Shown: positions 16,261 through 23,218 of the stretch, in pieces | How positions within the stretch are numbered: the first letter of the stretch is position 1 | Layout: every line of letters begins with the position of its first letter | Origin: Planctomycetota bacterium | Lineage (GTDB): Bacteria; Planctomycetota; Planctomycetia; Pirellulales; UBA1268 | NCBI GenBank assembly: GCA_018970785.1 | Contig: JAGWVR010000032.1 | Location: 1 to 36,132, forward strand | DNA: 36,132 nucleotides | Direction: 5' to 3' | Notes under the pieces: generated by a model | What the model was told of the DNA's origin: nothing | What the model saw: the letters and a program-made list of their open reading frames with translations, nothing else | Databases searched by the model: none | Position numbers and translations under genes: made by a program

Positions 16261-16276
16261 CTCCCATCATAGGGAG
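16261..16276 (-). promoter_or_regulatory. Dyad with a -10-like core before the glycosyltransferase gene
   Basis: The inverted repeat CTCCC / GGGAG flanks six bases that read TATGAT on the minus strand (5 of 6 to TATAAT), 45 bases before the ATG. An operator overlapping a -10 would look like this, but the arms are only 5 bases and no -35 is clear. A second candidate, TACGAT at 16235-16240, lies nearer the start. Confidence 0.28.
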
Positions 16277-16337
16277 TCGTCCCCGGCGGCGCTCCCGCCG
16301 CACCGCATGGGGTGTTGCCGGAGCAGCCGTGGGTCGG

Positions 16338-16365
16338 GCGACGCCGGATGATCCCGGCGCGTCGC
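16338..16365. repeat. Imperfect inverted repeat in the divergent region
   Basis: Left arm GCGACGCCGG and right arm CCGGCGCGTCGC pair over 10 bp with a 2-base bulge and a 6-base loop. It has no T-tract and lies about 150 bases before the HlyD-type ATG. Function is unknown; a protein-binding site or an RNA hairpin in a long leader are both possible. Confidence 0.35.
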
Positions 16366-16517
16366 TCTCCCAGCGGATGATGGAACGTGGCGGGAGCCGA
16401 TTCAGCACCGCATTCGGCGCCGTGGTACGCTCGGCGACCGGCCGCGGGCATGCGGCTGCCCGGCGCACCCGGAGGGAGGGGTGCGGGGCCGGCGAACGGA
16501 CGATCACGGGGGGAGCG

Positions 16518-18008
16518 ATGCGAGTGGTGCGAAACGGACTCGGCCTGGTGAGCGCAGCGAGCATGGCCCGCGTCGTCGTGGCGGTGCTCGGCACCGCGGC
16601 GACCGTCGCCGCGGCACAGCAGCCCCCGGCGGCTGTCGCCGATGCCGCCCCGGCCAAGGCGCCGGAGACGGTGACCGCCGAACGCGGGCGGTTCGAAGTC
16701 GCGCTCGAGGCCAAAGGCGACGTCATCCCCCTCGACGCGGCACTGATCGACTTCGACCCCCAGGCCTGGCAGCAGCCGCTGCGGATCGTCTCGGTCGTGC
16801 CCCATGGCTCCAAGGTGAACGCCGGCGACGTGATCATCCAGTACGACACCAAGAAACTCGACCAGGCGATCGCCGACGCCGAGAGTGCCGCGGCCGTCGC
16901 CGAGAAAGCCCTCGAGATCGCCCGGCGCGAACTGCCGGTGAGCGAGGCCCTCCATCCCCTCGAGCTCGCCGCCGCCGAACGTGCCGGGCGGATCGCCGCC
17001 GAGGATCTCAAGCGCTGGCAGACCGTGGAGCGGAAGCAGACCGAGGAGCAGGCGCGGTTCGGCCTCAAGGCGGCTGAGGAGTTCCTCAAGTACGCCAACG
17101 AGGAGCTCCGCCAGCTCCAGCAGATGTACAAGGACAAGGACCTCACCGAGGAGACGGAGGAGATGATCCTCCAGCGGACCCGGTTCGAGGTCGAACAGGC
17201 GGAGTTCCGTCTCAAGAACTCGCGCCTCAACGCCGAGGAGCAGTTGTCCGTGGAGGTGCCGCGGCGCGACGAGGCGGTTGCTGCCGCCGCGGCCCGTGCC
17301 GCGCTCGACCTCGAGAAGGCCCGGGCGACGCTGCCGCTGCGCCTCGACCAGCAGCGCCTCACCGTCGCCAAGGAGGAGCTCGAGCGGGCCCAGGCGGCGC
17401 GCAAGCTCGCCGAGCTGAAGGAGGACCGCCTCAAGACGACCCTCCGCGCACCGCGTTCCGGGATCGTGTACCACGGCCGGTTCCACGACGGTTCCTGGTC
17501 GACCGCGGCGGTGAGCAGCAAGGCGGCCGCCGGCCAGGACGCGCCCCCCGGGGAGATGATGTTCACCGTCGTCGATCCGGCCCGCGTCGGGTTCGCCGCC
17601 ACGATCGAGGAGAAGGACCTGCACCTCGTCGCCCCCGGGATCGCGGGCCGGGTGACGCCCGACGGCTACCCCGAGGCCGAGCTCCCGGCGACACTCGCCG
17701 CCTTCACCGGCGTCCCGAAGAACGGCCGCTACCAGGCCCAGTTCGCCGTCGCGCCCCCTGCCGGCGGGCCGGCGCTGCTCCCCGGGATGGGGGGCCGTCT
17801 GCGGGCCATCGTCCATGCCCGTCCCGACGCGGTGACGCTCCCGACCAGCGCCGTGTTCCGCGACGACGACGGCAGCCGCGTCGTCTACCTGCCGGGGCAG
17901 CCGGCGGCGCTGAAGCGCGTGGTCAAGGTCGGCCGGACGGCGGGGGATCGGATCGAGATTCTCGAGGGGGTCGCGGCTGGCGAGGCGGTGCTCGCCAAGC
18001 GCCCCTGA
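16518..18008 (+). CDS. HlyD/RND-type periplasmic adaptor protein
   Basis: A 496-residue exported protein with the layout of membrane-fusion adaptors. A signal or anchor segment lies at about 18-33. Next come the first half of a barrel-sandwich (lipoyl-like) domain (about 90-115: VVPHGSKVNAGDVIIQYD), a long alpha-helical hairpin rich in Glu, Ala, Leu and Arg (about 113-305), the return half (LRAPRSGIVYHG, about 310-321) and beta-barrel segments to the end (PTSAVFRDDDGSRVVYL, VGRTAGDRIEILEGVAAGE). Adaptors connect an inner-membrane transporter to an outer-membrane channel, but no RND, ABC or TolC gene is nearby. The helical hairpin is long for the family. ATG 16518 follows GGGGGGAG. The next gene starts 32 bases on, so the two are likely cotranscribed. 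Confidence 0.85.
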   Translation: MRVVRNGLGLVSAASMARVVVAVLGTAATVAAAQQPPAAVADAAPAKAPETVTAERGRFEVALEAKGDVIPLDAALIDFDPQAWQQPLRIVSVVPHGSKVNAGDVIIQYDTKKLDQAIADAESAAAVAEKALEIARRELPVSEALHPLELAAAERAGRIAAEDLKRWQTVERKQTEEQARFGLKAAEEFLKYANEELRQLQQMYKDKDLTEETEEMILQRTRFEVEQAEFRLKNSRLNAEEQLSVEVPRRDEAVAAAAARAALDLEKARATLPLRLDQQRLTVAKEELERAQAARKLAELKEDRLKTTLRAPRSGIVYHGRFHDGSWSTAAVSSKAAAGQDAPPGEMMFTVVDPARVGFAATIEEKDLHLVAPGIAGRVTPDGYPEAELPATLAAFTGVPKNGRYQAQFAVAPPAGGPALLPGMGGRLRAIVHARPDAVTLPTSAVFRDDDGSRVVYLPGQPAALKRVVKVGRTAGDRIEILEGVAAGEAVLAKRP

Positions 18009-18040
18009 CGGCGATTGGCCAGGCGCCGAGGAGGGATCGA

Positions 18041-19270
18041 ATGATGCGCGCGGGAATCGTCGTCGGCGTGCTCGCGGCCATGGTCGGCCAAGCGTGGGCG
18101 CCGTCACGGGCGGACGAACCGGCGGCGGTGGCGGCGTCCGAACGCCGCGCGCCCCCCCGGCCGGCGGCGGCCGAGCGCCTCTCGCCGGCGGAACTCGACG
18201 GCGCCATCGACCGCGGGCGGCGGTTCCTCGTCGCCGTCCAGAACGACGACGGCTCGTTCGGCACGCCCGAACGCACCAAAGACCTCAACATCATGGCCGG
18301 CGTCGGCTCGCACCACGGCTTCCGTGCGGCGACGACCGCGCTGTGCGTGCAGGCGCTGATCGAGGAGCACGACGGCTCGCCGGAGGTGCTGCGCGCCATC
18401 GAACGCGGCGAGGAGTGGCTCATGGACGAGCTTCCCAAGGTCCGCCGCGACGACCCGATGCTGATCTACAACGTCTGGTCGCACGGCTACGGCATCCAGG
18501 CTCTCGTGGCGATGCACGGCCGGCTCCCCGACGACGCCCAGCGGCGCGAGCGGATCGCCGGGCTGATCCGCGGGCAGTTCGAGAAACTCGTCCGCTACGA
18601 GTCGGCCGAGGGGGGCTGGGGCTACTACGACTTCACCGCCGGCACGCAGCGCCCCGCGTCGAGCTCGACGAGCTTCGTCAACGCGATGGTCCTGATCGCC
18701 CTCGCCGACGCCCGGGCGATCGGCATCGAGCCCCCCGCGCGGATCACGCAGCGCGCCCTGGAATCGACGCGCAAGCAGCGGCTCCCCGACTACAGCTATC
18801 TGTACGGCAGTTACCTGCGGATGGAGCCGCGGATGGGGATCAACCGCCCCGCCGGCAGCCTTGGCCGCAGCCAGGCCTGCAACCTCGCCTTCCGGCTGTG
18901 GGGCGACCAGACGATCACCGACGGCGTGCTCGCCGAGTGGCTCGACCGTCTCATCCAGCGCAACGGCTGGCTCGATCTGGGCCGGAAGCGCCCGGTGCCC
19001 CACGAGTCGTTCTTCCAGGTGGCGGGCTACTTCTACTACTTCGGCCACTACTACGCCGCCCGGGTGATCGACATCCTCCCGGCGGCGGAGCGGCCGTTCT
19101 ACCAGGACCACCTCGCGCGGATCCTGCTTGCGGTCCAGGATGCCGACGGCTCATGGTGGGACTATCCGCTCTACAACTACCACCAGCAATACGGCACGGC
19201 CTACGCGCTGATGTCGCTGCACCGCTGCCGCCGGGCGAACGACGCGCTGCCCGTGCCTGACCAACGCTGA
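18041..19270 (+). CDS. Exported prenyltransferase/squalene-cyclase-repeat protein
   Basis: A 409-residue protein with a signal peptide (about 1-25). The mature part has the alpha/alpha-toroid repeat pattern of the terpenoid cyclase/prenyltransferase superfamily, seen as recurrent QW-like turns: QNDDGSFG (about 67-74), EGGWGYYDF (about 189-197) and QDADGSWWDYP (about 366-376). It lacks the DxDD acid motif of squalene-hopene cyclases and is shorter than those (about 630 residues), so a cyclase reaction is unlikely. Similar secreted toroid proteins are common in planctomycetes and have no known activity; binding of glycans, peptides or prenyl chains is conceivable. ATG 18041 has AGGAGGG in front. 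It sits between the adaptor and an MFS transporter with gaps of 32 and 22 bases. Confidence 0.78.
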   Translation: MMRAGIVVGVLAAMVGQAWAPSRADEPAAVAASERRAPPRPAAAERLSPAELDGAIDRGRRFLVAVQNDDGSFGTPERTKDLNIMAGVGSHHGFRAATTALCVQALIEEHDGSPEVLRAIERGEEWLMDELPKVRRDDPMLIYNVWSHGYGIQALVAMHGRLPDDAQRRERIAGLIRGQFEKLVRYESAEGGWGYYDFTAGTQRPASSSTSFVNAMVLIALADARAIGIEPPARITQRALESTRKQRLPDYSYLYGSYLRMEPRMGINRPAGSLGRSQACNLAFRLWGDQTITDGVLAEWLDRLIQRNGWLDLGRKRPVPHESFFQVAGYFYYFGHYYAARVIDILPAAERPFYQDHLARILLAVQDADGSWWDYPLYNYHQQYGTAYALMSLHRCRRANDALPVPDQR

Positions 19271-19292
19271 CGACCGCGGGAGGGACACCGCC

Positions 19293-20714
19293 GTGCCGAC
19301 CGAAGCGACGCCCGGGGCCCTCGACAGGGCGCTCGGCAAGGCCTACCGCCGGCTCCTGCCGCTCTTGTTCCTCTGCTACGTCATCGCCTACGTCGACCGC
19401 ACGAACGTGGCGATCGCGAAGCTGACGATGGCCAAGGACCTGCCGGCGTTCACCAACGACGTCATCGGTCTGGGCGCCGGGATCTTCTTCCTCGGCTATT
19501 TCCTCCTCGAGATCCCGGGGTCGATCATCGTCGAGCGCTGGAGCGCCCGGAAATGGATCTGCCGGATCATGGTCACGTGGGGGATCTGCGCGGCGCTGAC
19601 GGCGTTCGTGAAAACGCCGCTGCAGTTCTACGCGGTGCGTTTTCTTCTCGGCCTCGCCGAGGCGGGGTTCTTCCCGGGGATCATCGTCTACCTGACGCAC
19701 TGGTTCCCGGCGAAGGAGCGGGCCCGGGCCCTCTCGATCTTCCTCGTCGCCTCGCCGATCGCGATGATCGTCGGGCCGGCGCTGTCGCGGCTGCTGCTGC
19801 CGATCGGCACGGAAGAGGTGATCGACGGCGTGACGGTGGCCCATCCGCATCTCCTCGGCCTGGCCGGATGGCAGTGGATCTACGTCGCCTGGGGGATTCC
19901 GGCGGTGATCGTCGGCCTGCTCGTGCTCGTGCTCATGCCCGACCGGCCACACGATGCGGTCTGGCTGTCCCGCGACGAGGCCGACGCGCTCGAGGCACAG
20001 CTCGCGGCCGACACGCGCCGCCAGAAGGCGGCCCACATGCCGGTCTGGCAGGCGCTCACCAACCCGCGCGTCCTGCTCCTCGCCCTCGCCTACTTCGGGA
20101 TCGTGACGGCCAACTACGGGATCGAGTTTTTCCTCCCGAGCATCCTCCAGAAGACCTATGCGCTGAAACTCGAGGACGTCACGGTGCTGGTCATGCTCCC
20201 CTCGCTGTTGGTGATCGTGGGTCAGATCTTCGTCGGACGGAGTTCCGACCGCACCGGGGAGCGCCGCTGGCACGCGTCGGTGCCGGTGTTCATCGGCGCT
20301 GCGGCGCTGGTGGCGGGGGCGCTGGTCCGTGGCAACCTGCCGGTCACGGTGGCCTGTTTCGTGGTCGCCGCCGCGGGGATGAAGGCCTACATGCCCGCCT
20401 TCTGGGCGCTCCCCAACCTGTTCCTCGCCAGCACGGCGGCGGCAGGAAGCGTCGGGCTGATCAACTCGGTGGGCAACCTCGGCGGCTTCCTCGGGCCGAC
20501 GCTCCTCGGGTTCGTCGACAAGACGACCGGGTCGTTCACGATCGGCCTGCTGATCACCGCCCTGACCGCCACGCTCTCGGCCTGCCTGATCGCCTCGCTG
20601 CCGTTCGCCAACGCGCCGCGGGACGAGGATGCCGGCGGGGCCGACGGCTCCGATCCGCACGACACCGGCCCCGTGCGCGTCGACGACGACGGCAATCCGT
20701 TCGCCGACCGGTGA
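19293..20714 (+). CDS. MFS transporter, anion:cation symporter (ACS)-like
   Basis: A 473-residue major facilitator superfamily protein with about 12 hydrophobic segments. The first segment ends in the pattern YVDRTNVAIAKLTM typical of the anion:cation symporter family (tartrate, phthalate, hexuronate, glucarate carriers). LLGLAEAGFFPGIIVYLTHWFP and the RARALS loop also match that family. The likely substrate is an organic anion such as a sugar acid. The start is a GTG at 19293 preceded by GGGAGGG, 22 bases after the cyclase-repeat gene, which suggests cotranscription. The C-terminal 30 residues are acidic and hydrophilic. Its 3' end lies inside a long hairpin shared with the opposing lipoprotein gene. 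Confidence 0.92.
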   Translation: MPTEATPGALDRALGKAYRRLLPLLFLCYVIAYVDRTNVAIAKLTMAKDLPAFTNDVIGLGAGIFFLGYFLLEIPGSIIVERWSARKWICRIMVTWGICAALTAFVKTPLQFYAVRFLLGLAEAGFFPGIIVYLTHWFPAKERARALSIFLVASPIAMIVGPALSRLLLPIGTEEVIDGVTVAHPHLLGLAGWQWIYVAWGIPAVIVGLLVLVLMPDRPHDAVWLSRDEADALEAQLAADTRRQKAAHMPVWQALTNPRVLLLALAYFGIVTANYGIEFFLPSILQKTYALKLEDVTVLVMLPSLLVIVGQIFVGRSSDRTGERRWHASVPVFIGAAALVAGALVRGNLPVTVACFVVAAAGMKAYMPAFWALPNLFLASTAAAGSVGLINSVGNLGGFLGPTLLGFVDKTTGSFTIGLLITALTATLSACLIASLPFANAPRDEDAGGADGSDPHDTGPVRVDDDGNPFADR

Positions 20715-20754
20715 CCCGCGCCCCGGGGCCGCGGCGCGGCCGTCACCGGCGAAC
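20699..20754. terminator. Long hairpin over both stop codons (MFS / lipoprotein)
   Basis: Reading 5' to 3', arms GTTCGCC + GGTGAC + CCGCGCC pair with GGCGCGG + GTCACC + GGCGAAC, giving about 20 bp with a 4-base bulge on the left, a 2-base bulge on the right and a 10-base loop. Both stop codons (TGA at 20712-20714 and the minus-strand stop at 20743-20745) lie inside it. No T-tract follows on either strand. Confidence 0.58.
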
Positions 20755-21207
20755 CGCGTCGTCGGGGGTGCGGGCGGTCGAACCGGTGAGCTGGAAGTCG
20801 AATCGTGAACCGCCGTGAGCGACGCTCGCCGTGAGCGTCGTCCGCCGGTTGTAGCGGTCGGGCACGCGCTCGGGCCGTGGCGGCCGCGGTGGCTCGGCGT
20901 CGGGATTCCCCTTGTCGAGCGTGCTGATCGTCACCTCGTGGTCACCGACTCTCGCCCCGGCGAGCGCGCGGCTGTAGCGCAGCTCGTAACGCCCGGCGGC
21001 GTCGGTGACGGCGCGAGACGGCGGTCCCCCGCTCGTCGGCTGGAACGTCACGTGGGCCCCGGCGAGCGGCACGCCGTCGAGCGTGATCACGCCGTCGACG
21101 CGGCCGATGTCGCTCCGTCCACTGCAGCCGATCGCCACCAGACAGCAGGCGGCCACCAGCGCGAGCCGGTGTGGCGGAGTCCGGAGGACGGCGAACGGAA
21201 TCTTCAT
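20743..21207 (-). CDS. Small carboxypeptidase-regulatory-like (transthyretin-like) lipoprotein
   Basis: A 154-residue predicted lipoprotein. The signal sequence ends in CCLVAIGCSG with the acylated cysteine at 28. The rest is one beta-sandwich domain of the carboxypeptidase regulatory-like type: VDGVITLDGVPLAGAHVTF, then VTDAAGRYELRY, then GDHEVTIST. Small lipoproteins of this kind directly follow DUF1559 genes in many planctomycetes, and here it starts 77 bases after one on the same strand, so both probably use the sigma-54 promoter at 22321-22339. Function is unknown; partnership with the pseudopilin-like protein at the cell surface is an inference from this pairing. The longer open frame upstream is out-of-frame noise over the DUF1559 gene. 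Confidence 0.85.
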   Translation of the reverse strand: MKIPFAVLRTPPHRLALVAACCLVAIGCSGRSDIGRVDGVITLDGVPLAGAHVTFQPTSGGPPSRAVTDAAGRYELRYSRALAGARVGDHEVTISTLDKGNPDAEPPRPPRPERVPDRYNRRTTLTASVAHGGSRFDFQLTGSTARTPDDAVRR

Positions 21208-21284
21208 CGACGGCTCTCGGGGAGGGATTGCGACGATCGGCAAACGGCGGTGGGTGGCGTGCCAGGGCGACGTGGGGCGTGGGC

Positions 21285-22280
21285 TCACGGGATGTCGACC
21301 GACAGGCCGTCGTCGCGGGAGAGGAGGCGCTGGTAGACGCCGTTGCGCGGGTCGGTGTGGTTCTGCGCGGTGATGCCCGCGACGTGGCGGTGCTCGATGT
21401 CGTCGGTGATGAAATGCACCGATCCCGCGGCCGACGCGAACAGCGCCCCGCCGGGGTGGAGGCTCGAGAATCCCTGGCCGCAGCCGAGCGGATCGTTGTC
21501 CCAGGGAAGGACCGACTCGTTGAGTTTGGCCCGGGCGTGGCCGACCGCCGTCCAGATCCCGCGCGATCCGGTGCCCTGCGGGTTGCGGATGCCGGCCCAG
21601 GCCCCGCTGCGGCAGTTGCGCGTGTCGCGCTCGCCGAAGAGGAGCGTCTTGCTCGTGCCGTCGCTGATCTGCGCGAGGCGGACCCGGCTGTTGCCGTACA
21701 GCAGACCGCTGTTGGCCCGGTCGGCGTCGGTGACGACGTAATGCCCGGCGACGCCGACGTAGTTGCTCGCTCCGGGCGTGTAGGGCCGCGCCGCGAAGCC
21801 GATCCCCCCGTTGAAGCGACGATCGTTGTGGACCAATCCCGCCCCGGAGCCGACGTCCGACGGGCAGAGGAAGGTGCCGATCACCGTCTGGACGCCGGTC
21901 GTCACCGGCTGCCACTGGGCCGACAGCAGGTTGGCGGCGAGGTTTCCCCGGGAGATCCCGAGCTGAGCGTGGAGCGGCGCTTGCTCGATCGTCGGCAGGA
22001 GGAGCGCTCCCCAGGCCCACGATTCGGCGTTGGTCCGCGTGTCGGTGTACACCCATCCGCTCGGCAGCGAGCGCTGCGCCGACTCGTGGTTGAGCGCGCC
22101 GAGGGCGAGTTGCTTGAGGTTGTTGCCGCACTGGCTGCGCCGCGCGGCCTCGCGGGCGGCCTGGACCGCCGGAAGGAGCATCCCGACGAGCGTGCCGATG
22201 ATCGCGATCACGACGAGCAGTTCGACGAGCGTGAACGCGCGGCGCTGGCCAAGGGGGCGGTGGTGGTCGGGGCGGGCCAT
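21285..22280 (-). CDS. DUF1559 domain protein with type IV pilin-like N-terminus
   Basis: A 331-residue protein. The N-terminus RRAFTLVELLVVIAIIGTLVGMLLPAVQAAREAARR is a prepilin signal with the hallmark Glu at +5 (E20) and a membrane helix. Ala rather than Gly occupies the -1 position. The DUF1559 domain follows (CGNNLKQLALGALNHE, CPSDVG, SNYVGVAG, GTSKTLLFGE). In the final H-x9-DG block (LHPGGALFASAAGSVHFI) the Asp is replaced by Ala. Such proteins are expanded in planctomycetes and probably assemble or anchor like type II pseudopilins. ATG 22280 has GGAGA 9 bases upstream and lies 41 bases after the -12 of a sigma-54 promoter. An in-frame start at 22463 would lie upstream of that promoter and is rejected. 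Confidence 0.93.
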   Translation of the reverse strand: MARPDHHRPLGQRRAFTLVELLVVIAIIGTLVGMLLPAVQAAREAARRSQCGNNLKQLALGALNHESAQRSLPSGWVYTDTRTNAESWAWGALLLPTIEQAPLHAQLGISRGNLAANLLSAQWQPVTTGVQTVIGTFLCPSDVGSGAGLVHNDRRFNGGIGFAARPYTPGASNYVGVAGHYVVTDADRANSGLLYGNSRVRLAQISDGTSKTLLFGERDTRNCRSGAWAGIRNPQGTGSRGIWTAVGHARAKLNESVLPWDNDPLGCGQGFSSLHPGGALFASAAGSVHFITDDIEHRHVAGITAQNHTDPRNGVYQRLLSRDDGLSVDIP

Positions 22281-22320
22281 CGAACGGTTCTCCGGATGGT
22301 GGGCGAAGCTGGTGGAACCG

Positions 22321-22339
22321 GTAGCAAGCAGCGTGCCAA
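22321..22339 (-). promoter_or_regulatory. Sigma-54 (RpoN) -24/-12 promoter for the DUF1559 gene
   Basis: On the minus strand TTGGCACG, four bases (CTGC), then TTGCT reproduces the sigma-54 consensus YTGGCACG-N4-TTGCW without a mismatch. The GG (22337-22336) and the GC (22325-22324) have the required spacing. The predicted start is near 22312, leaving a leader of about 30 bases with GGAGA before the ATG at 22280. Transcription from such promoters needs an AAA+ enhancer-binding protein. None is encoded in this window. Confidence 0.83.
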
Positions 22340-22390
22340 CTGCCGCGGAGCCTGCATCCCTTCCCCGGTTGCCCCAGCCGCGACCGGTCC

Positions 22391-22415
22391 CGCCGGCAAA
22401 GTCGGCGCAGTTTTT
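22391..22415. promoter_or_regulatory. Inverted repeat upstream of the sigma-54 promoter
   Basis: The 17-base sequence CGCCGGC-AAA-GTCGGCG is a dyad with 7-base arms (one G-T mismatch at the DNA level). It lies about 80-95 bases upstream of the predicted sigma-54 transcription start, a usual distance for an enhancer-binding protein. On the plus strand it is followed by CAG and TTTTT and would also read as an intrinsic terminator, but no plus-strand gene ends nearby. Confidence 0.35.
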
Positions 22416-22547
22416 CGGCCCCGGACCGAGCCCGGGACGGATCCCAGCGAGCGCCCGTGGCATGTCACGGCGGGTCAGGAAATGACACGGCCAGGGGACC
22501 GCGCACGGGCTTCCCGGAACGACCCCGGCGCTGCCCCTCCGGTCGCG

Positions 22548-23114
22548 TCAGGATCGCGCGACCAGGTCCAGGCCACAGGCGACCCCCGACATCACCGCGG
22601 CGATCCGCACCGCGTCGTGACACGCCTCTTCGCTGGCCCCGAGATGGAGGAGGCTGGCCTCGTGGCTCTGGATGCAGGCCTCGCAGCCGGCCAGGGCCGC
22701 GCAGCCGAGGCTCATCAGCTCGAAGTCGAGTTTCGACGTCGCCGGCTGCGCCATCCGCCCCATCCGCAGGCGCGCCGGGCGCGATGCATAGCTCTCCTTG
22801 CCCTCGCGGCCGTGGGCCACCATGTGGCGGAACCGGAAGTAGACCGTGTTCATCGCCATCAGCCCGGCGGCGGCGTTGGCGTCGGAGACGACGGCGGCCG
22901 CCTCTCCCCCCAGGCTCGCGCGGAGGTCCTCCTCGAGCGCGGTGGCGAGGGGGGCGCAGCGGAGAAACCGGGCAGCGGCGAGGGCGGTGCCGAGGGCCTG
23001 GCCGGGGGCGAGGTTCTCGCCCGAGAGCACCGCCTGGGCGTTGAGGCGCAGGTCCTTGAGGTCGTCGGGGAGGCGGTCGCGGAGGGCATCGAGGGCGTCG
23101 AGCACGGGGGGCAT
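22548..23114 (-). CDS. AhpD-like alkylhydroperoxidase (carboxymuconolactone decarboxylase family)
   Basis: A 188-residue, all-helical protein of the carboxymuconolactone decarboxylase/AhpD family. The redox motif is C144-E-A-C147 followed by H151. E132 (DFELMSLG) matches the proton-relay Glu of Mycobacterium tuberculosis AhpD (Cys130, Cys133, Glu118, His137 there). The His that precedes the second Cys in that enzyme is Ala here. AhpD reduces peroxides or recycles the peroxiredoxin AhpC; no ahpC is nearby. The length is close to the 177 residues of the mycobacterial protein. Start ATG 23114 has GAGG 7 bases before it. It is transcribed away from carB and is separated from the DUF1559 gene by 267 bases. 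Confidence 0.88.
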   Translation of the reverse strand: MPPVLDALDALRDRLPDDLKDLRLNAQAVLSGENLAPGQALGTALAAARFLRCAPLATALEEDLRASLGGEAAAVVSDANAAAGLMAMNTVYFRFRHMVAHGREGKESYASRPARLRMGRMAQPATSKLDFELMSLGCAALAGCEACIQSHEASLLHLGASEEACHDAVRIAAVMSGVACGLDLVARS

Positions 23115-23218
23115 GGGAACCTCACGAAGACGGGGGCCAGGGGTTTCTCTCGGTGCGTTGAACGATCAGGCCGTCGGATGGTAGTGTTGGCGTGTTTGCC
23201 CGCACCGCGAAGGCCTCC

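Larger units (their letters stand above)
16222..16517. other. Divergent intergenic region between glycosyltransferase and HlyD-type genes
   Basis: These 296 bases hold no credible gene. They contain a small dyad around a possible -10 for the glycosyltransferase (16261-16276), a short GC-rich hairpin (GGCGG/CCGCC, about 16285-16299), and a longer imperfect hairpin at 16338-16365. The HlyD-type gene has a strong GGGGGGAG ribosome-binding site at the right end. I could not identify its promoter. Confidence 0.5.

Noticed and set aside
22391-22415. Intrinsic terminator of a plus-strand gene
   Set aside because: Structurally plausible (7-bp stem, then TTTTT), but no plus-strand gene lies between 20714 and this point. 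It is listed instead as a possible enhancer site.
23158-23187. sigma-70 promoter for carB (TTGAAC, 18 bases, TAGTGT)
   Set aside because: Only 4 of 6 and 3 of 6 matches at a non-ideal spacing; not distinguishable from background.
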